This document shows positions 12,719 to 16,384 of a stretch of 16,384 bases of DNA, in pieces. Source of the stretch: Pseudaquidulcibacter sp964443435 (GTDB taxonomy: Bacteria; Pseudomonadota; Alphaproteobacteria; Caulobacterales; Aquidulcibacteraceae); contig CAYUCW010000046.1 in NCBI GenBank assembly GCA_964443435.1, positions 1-16,384 of the forward strand. Direction: 5' to 3'. How positions within the stretch are numbered: the first letter of the stretch is position 1; every line of letters starts with the position of its first letter. The notes below the pieces were generated by a model. The model was not told where the DNA came from. It did no database searches and saw only the letters and a program-made list of their open reading frames with translations. The position numbers and the translations under genes were made by a program.

Positions 12719-13663
12719 TTAAGCCTCAAGTATTCGCGGAAGTTTAAATACTATATTTTCTTTTATAAGTTCGCGATTATCAAGGGAAACATTAAATCTT
12801 GCTTTGCAAGCATTTATAATTTCCAACACTAAATCCTCTGGTGCGCTTGCGCCTGCACTAAGTGCCAAAGTATTTACATCATCAAACCAAGCCCAATCTA
12901 TATCATTTACATCATCAATTAAATATGAATGTTTTGCGCCTGATTTAAGGCCAACTTCGCGCAATCTTTGTGAGTTAGAAGAAGTTTGTGAGCCAACAAC
13001 CAATAATAAATCAGCATTTGTCGATGCCGCTTTTACGGATTCTTGGCGATTAGTAGTGGCATAACAAATATCTTCTTTATGCGGCTTATGAAGTTTTGGA
13101 AATCTTTCTTCCAAGATTTTTATAATATCAATTGTATCGTCAACCGATAAGGTTGTTTGTGTTATAAGGCCAAGTTTTTCAGTGTTTTTTGGCATGAAGT
13201 TCTTGGCGTCATTTGTATCTTCTATAAGGGTAATAGATCCATCTTTTAATTGACCAAGTGTGCCTATTACTTCGGGGTGTCCTTTATGGCCTATAAGTAT
13301 GATTTCATAGCCTAAATCATAAAGTCTTTGCGCTTCGATATGTACTTTAGAAACTAAAGGGCAGGTGGCATCAACATATATCATATTGCGCTTTTGCGCA
13401 TCTATTGGCACCGATTTTGGCACGCCATGCGCCGAAAAAATAACTGGCCTATCATTTGGACACTCATCTAATTCTTCAACAAAAACTGCTCCGATTGATT
13501 TTAAGCGCTCTACTACATGGACATTATGAACAATTTCGTGACGGACATAAACCGGTGCGCCCCATTTTTCGAGAGCGCCTTCAACAATTTGAATCGCCCT
13601 ATCAACGCCGGCACAGAAACCACGAGGGGAAGCAAGTTGTATTTTTAATGCTTTCATTGCCAA
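12719..13663 (-). CDS. ispH: 4-hydroxy-3-methylbut-2-enyl diphosphate reductase IspH
   Basis: Last enzyme of the non-mevalonate isoprenoid pathway, making IPP and DMAPP at a 4Fe-4S cluster; it supplies the precursors used by UbiA. 314 residues. The three cluster cysteines are C17 (SPRGFCAGVDRA), C101 (DATCPLVSKVH) and C200 (EDICYATTNRQ). HEIVHN (42-47) and HPEVIGT (129-135, with catalytic Glu131) are present. The start is probably TTG at 13663, because GGAG (13672-13675) lies eight bases before it and fourteen before the ATG at 13657; both give nearly the same protein. It is first in an operon with the L,D-transpeptidase-like gene. It is divergent from the lipoprotein gene. Confidence 0.94.
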   Translation of the reverse strand: MAMKALKIQLASPRGFCAGVDRAIQIVEGALEKWGAPVYVRHEIVHNVHVVERLKSIGAVFVEELDECPNDRPVIFSAHGVPKSVPIDAQKRNMIYVDATCPLVSKVHIEAQRLYDLGYEIILIGHKGHPEVIGTLGQLKDGSITLIEDTNDAKNFMPKNTEKLGLITQTTLSVDDTIDIIKILEERFPKLHKPHKEDICYATTNRQESVKAASTNADLLLVVGSQTSSNSQRLREVGLKSGAKHSYLIDDVNDIDWAWFDDVNTLALSAGASAPEDLVLEIINACKARFNVSLDNRELIKENIVFKLPRILEA

Positions 13664-13794
13664 GATTTAATCTCCAAATTGCTTTGTGTGCTTGAGGTAA
13701 TTCATCATTGCCTTTAAAGAAGATTTCGAGTTAAAGTCATTTAGTCAATTTAGCAAGTTTTTGCTTGTTAATTATGCATTAGTTTGGAAGAAAT

Positions 13795-14526
13795 ATGCGC
13801 TCTCGTGCTTTTATGTTAATTGTAAGTTCTTTATTAGTTTCAGGTATCGCTTTATCTGGTTGCGCAAGCAATAAAAAAGCAAAGCCTTCTGACCTTTCCT
13901 CAGAAGCAAACCTACCGTCACTTGAAAAAACAGAAAAGCCAGTCATTAATGATGGCATTGAAAGAGTTGATGTAAAAGATGCGCCGCCACCTAAAAAATT
14001 AGGATTTTTCTCTAAGCTAACTAATAGAATTGATACAAGTTCGGGTGTCGCCAATGCTGGCCCATGCCCTGGTGTTAAAATTCTTTATGAAGCTTCAAGA
14101 TTTGTAGAACTTACGGGCTCTGAGCGTTTTGAAAATGTTGGCTATACTGGTGAGATGCAAAAAGTGAATTCTAATTGCCGCTATGTAAATGATTCGCCAA
14201 TTACCGTAAGTCTTTCAATTGAAATGGCTTTGGGTAAAGGCCCAATGGCAAAAGGCGCTTATAAAGACGTGAAATATTGGGTAGCGGTAACAAGAAAAGA
14301 TATTGCGCCAATCGACAAACAATTCTTTACGGGTCGTGTATATTTTGAACCAAATGAAAAAACTACAACGCTAATTACTCCTGATATAGGTGTTGAAATT
14401 CCACGCAGAGATAAAGAAGTTTCAGGGTCAAATTTTGAAATTCTAGTAGGTTATGATCTTACCCCTGATCAATTAAAATTCAATACAGACGGTAAGCGCT
14501 TTAAAATTGATGCTGGTGCAAATTAG
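13795..14526 (+). CDS. Conserved alphaproteobacterial lipoprotein of unknown function
   Basis: 243 residues with a lipoprotein signal peptide: hydrophobic 7-20 and lipobox LSGC with Cys23. Ala at +2 predicts sorting to the outer membrane. A polar linker runs to about 88. A beta-rich domain follows, with GPCPGVKIL at 89-97, C128, GKGPMAKGAYKDVKYWVAVTR and SGSNFEILVGYDLTPDQL near the end. C91 and C128 could form a disulfide. The pattern recalls an uncharacterised lipoprotein family of alphaproteobacteria often found near argS. GGAAG upstream of the ATG supports the start. argS follows after eight bases, so the two are likely cotranscribed. Confidence 0.82.
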   Translation: MRSRAFMLIVSSLLVSGIALSGCASNKKAKPSDLSSEANLPSLEKTEKPVINDGIERVDVKDAPPPKKLGFFSKLTNRIDTSSGVANAGPCPGVKILYEASRFVELTGSERFENVGYTGEMQKVNSNCRYVNDSPITVSLSIEMALGKGPMAKGAYKDVKYWVAVTRKDIAPIDKQFFTGRVYFEPNEKTTTLITPDIGVEIPRRDKEVSGSNFEILVGYDLTPDQLKFNTDGKRFKIDAGAN

Positions 14527-14534
14527 GTTTTAAA

Positions 14535-16325
14535 ATGGCATATGTAAATTTAACTAAATTGCTTGGGCAGATAATTGGTCAGGCATTTGCTTCTATTGGT
14601 CTTTCTGAAGATTATGGCCAAACTTCACGCGCAACAAAACCTGAATTTGGTGATTTTCAATGTAATGGCGCAATGGCGGCGGCAAAAGCGGCTGGTAAAA
14701 ACCCACGTGAAATAGCAACGCAAATTGCTTTAAAACTTGGTGAAAATCCACTTTTTGAAAAAATTGAAATTGCAGGGCCAGGGTTTTTAAATATCACAAT
14801 TTCTAAATCGGCGCTTGAAAGCCAAATTGAAACTCTTGCAAGTGATGAAAGACTTGGTGCGGGCTTGGTAGAAATGCCGCGTAAAGTAATTATCGATTAT
14901 GCTGGGCCAAATGTTGCCAAATCAATGCATGTTGGTCATTTAAGGGCAACTATCATTGGCGATAGCATAAAAAGACTATTTAGATTTCGTGGTGATAATG
15001 TTTTGGGTGACGCGCATTTTGGTGATTGGGGCTTCCAAATGGGGCTTTTAATTGCAACGCTTGGTATAGAACAACCAGAGCTTCCTTATTTTGACGCTGA
15101 ATTTAATGGCGAATATCCTCAGCAATCACCGGTGACATTAGCGGATTTGGAAAGAATTTATCCGACGGCCGCCGCGCTTGCCAAAACTGATGAAGACTAT
15201 CGCAATAAAGCCCGTAAAGCGACCATGGAGCTTCAGTCCGGGCGCAAAGGTTATCGTGCATTATGGCAGCATTTTGTAAATGTTTCACGTGAAGCATTAA
15301 AGCGTGAATTTGGTGCGCTTGGAGTTGAATTTGATTTATGGCTTGGTGAATCTGATGCGGATTCTTTCATTCCTGAAATGGTGCAAGATCTTGATAAAAA
15401 AGGCATTTTAGTCGAAGATCAAGGCGCGAAAGTTATTTTCGTTCATGATAAGCTTGTGCCTTCTAAAGATGGCTCTGAAAGACCAAATGTGCAGCCATTG
15501 CTTGTGGTTTCTTCCGAAGGCTCTGCGATGTATGGCACTACGGATTTGGCGACAATCGTTCAAAGAAAACGCGATTATAATGCCGATTTAGTGATTTATT
15601 GCGTAGATCAAAGACAGGCCGATCATTTTGAAAGTGTTTTCCGCGCTTCTGATAAAGCAGGCTATTTAAAACGTGACCAACTTGAACATATTGGCTTTGG
15701 CACAATGAATGGCAAAGATGGCAAGCCATTCAAAACCCGTGAAGGTGGCGTTTTAAAGCTTCATGACTTAATCACTATGGTGCGCGAACTTGCCACTGAA
15801 AAACTAAATGAAGCAGGCGTCGCCAAAGAATTACCAGAAGAAGAAAGAAAAGACATAGCCGATAAAGTTGGCATGGCGGCACTTAAATTTGCCGATTTGC
15901 AAAATTTCCGTGGCACTTCTTATATTTTCGATTTGGAAAAATTCTTATCATTTGAGGGCAAAACTGGGCCATATCTTCTTTATGCTTGCGTGCGTATCAA
16001 AGCGATTTTACGCAAAGCCCTTGAACAGAATTTAGAATTTGGCAAAATTCAAATCAATGAAGCCCAAGAAAGAGACCTTGTTTTAATTCTTGATGGTTTT
16101 GAAAATGCTCTCTTTGGCGCTTATGATAAACGTGCACCGCATATTTTGGCGGATCATGCCTATGCACTCGCCGGTGCATTCTCAAGCTTTTATGCTAATT
16201 GCCCAATATTAGGTTCAGATAATAAGGGCGTAAAATCTTCAAGACTGGCACTTGCCAATGCAACTTTAAAACAGCTTGAAATTACGCTCAATTTATTAGG
16301 GATAAGCGCACCTGAACGCATGTAA
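14535..16325 (+). CDS. argS: Arginyl-tRNA synthetase
   Basis: Class I aminoacyl-tRNA synthetase, 596 residues, full length. The N-terminal Arg_tRNA_synt_N domain covers about 1-90, ending GPGFLNITIS (81-90). The catalytic domain has DYAGPNVAKSMHVGHLRATI (121-140) with the HVGH signature at 132-135 and GDAHFGDWGFQMG (158-170). The KMSKS position is replaced by a GKDGKPFKTREGG stretch, a normal variant in many ArgS. The C-terminal DALR anticodon-binding domain starts near 470 (GPYLLYACVRIKAIL). The start has only a short AGG overlapping the stop of the upstream lipoprotein gene, which fits translational coupling. Downstream, 16326-16384 holds no recognised gene. Confidence 0.96.
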   Translation: MAYVNLTKLLGQIIGQAFASIGLSEDYGQTSRATKPEFGDFQCNGAMAAAKAAGKNPREIATQIALKLGENPLFEKIEIAGPGFLNITISKSALESQIETLASDERLGAGLVEMPRKVIIDYAGPNVAKSMHVGHLRATIIGDSIKRLFRFRGDNVLGDAHFGDWGFQMGLLIATLGIEQPELPYFDAEFNGEYPQQSPVTLADLERIYPTAAALAKTDEDYRNKARKATMELQSGRKGYRALWQHFVNVSREALKREFGALGVEFDLWLGESDADSFIPEMVQDLDKKGILVEDQGAKVIFVHDKLVPSKDGSERPNVQPLLVVSSEGSAMYGTTDLATIVQRKRDYNADLVIYCVDQRQADHFESVFRASDKAGYLKRDQLEHIGFGTMNGKDGKPFKTREGGVLKLHDLITMVRELATEKLNEAGVAKELPEEERKDIADKVGMAALKFADLQNFRGTSYIFDLEKFLSFEGKTGPYLLYACVRIKAILRKALEQNLEFGKIQINEAQERDLVLILDGFENALFGAYDKRAPHILADHAYALAGAFSSFYANCPILGSDNKGVKSSRLALANATLKQLEITLNLLGISAPERM

Positions 16326-16384
16326 TTGTTTATTTGCATGAAAATGGGCAATAAATGCGTCAGCTACGTATGTAAACAAATTAT

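Noticed and set aside
12804..13695. Plus-strand open frames opposite ispH
   Set aside because: They overlap a complete IspH with all three cluster cysteines and show no family resemblance, so they are shadows.
16326..16379. Inverted repeat TTGTTTA...TAAACAA after argS
   Set aside because: Seven-base AT-rich arms 40 bases apart with no T tract do not make a convincing terminator or mobile-element end, and the window stops here.

Overview
The window looks like a piece of an AT-rich alphaproteobacterial chromosome, most likely related to Caulobacterales. The evidence is a FliX homologue divergent from flgI, a FlbY-like gene behind flgI and a rod-binding (FlgJ N-terminal type) gene, a textbook CtrA box in the fliX promoter, and an alphaproteobacterial-type DksA with one cysteine. 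The genus cannot be named from sequence alone. A run of exactly 100 Ns (8874-8973) is a scaffold gap, so the order of genes on its two sides is an assembly claim.

Layout, left part: ubiA (ubiquinone prenyltransferase) runs left from 942. A 338-base divergent region follows and then a nitrate ABC transporter operon nrtA-nrtB-nrtD (1281-4378). The nrt leader RNA appears to carry a complete ANTAR-type (NasT/NasR) antitermination switch: two hairpins with A-n-n-G-n-n hexaloops, the second overlapping an intrinsic terminator that ends about 15 bases before nrtA. A perfect 26-bp palindromic terminator separates nrtD from a convergent cold-shock-domain gene whose N-terminal half is a 17-residue RG/GDRP repeat array. 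Then come rlmJ and an upstream small membrane protein gene overlapping it, a divergent secreted RNase T2, an unrecognised single-pass membrane protein with a TTG start, and a small periplasmic basic protein before the gap.

Right part: flbY (cut by the gap), flgJ-like and flgI form a tight leftward operon with TAATG overlaps. The flgI/fliX intergenic region carries a sigma-54 -24/-12 promoter for flgI, a palindrome about 100 bases upstream of it that could be a FlbD enhancer, and a CtrA box plus TATAAT for fliX. This fits class II/class III flagellar control. dksA follows with an extended -10 promoter overlapped by a 19-bp palindrome. Convergent to it is an ispH operon whose second gene resembles a YafK-type L,D-transpeptidase that has lost its catalytic His and Cys. 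The window ends with a lipoprotein gene and argS.

Most genes are housekeeping or flagellar. The least ordinary items are the nrt leader switch, the repeat-rich cold-shock protein, the apparent L,D-transpeptidase pseudoenzyme behind ispH, and the dense fliX/flgI regulatory region. No tRNA, rRNA, CRISPR array or insertion sequence was seen.
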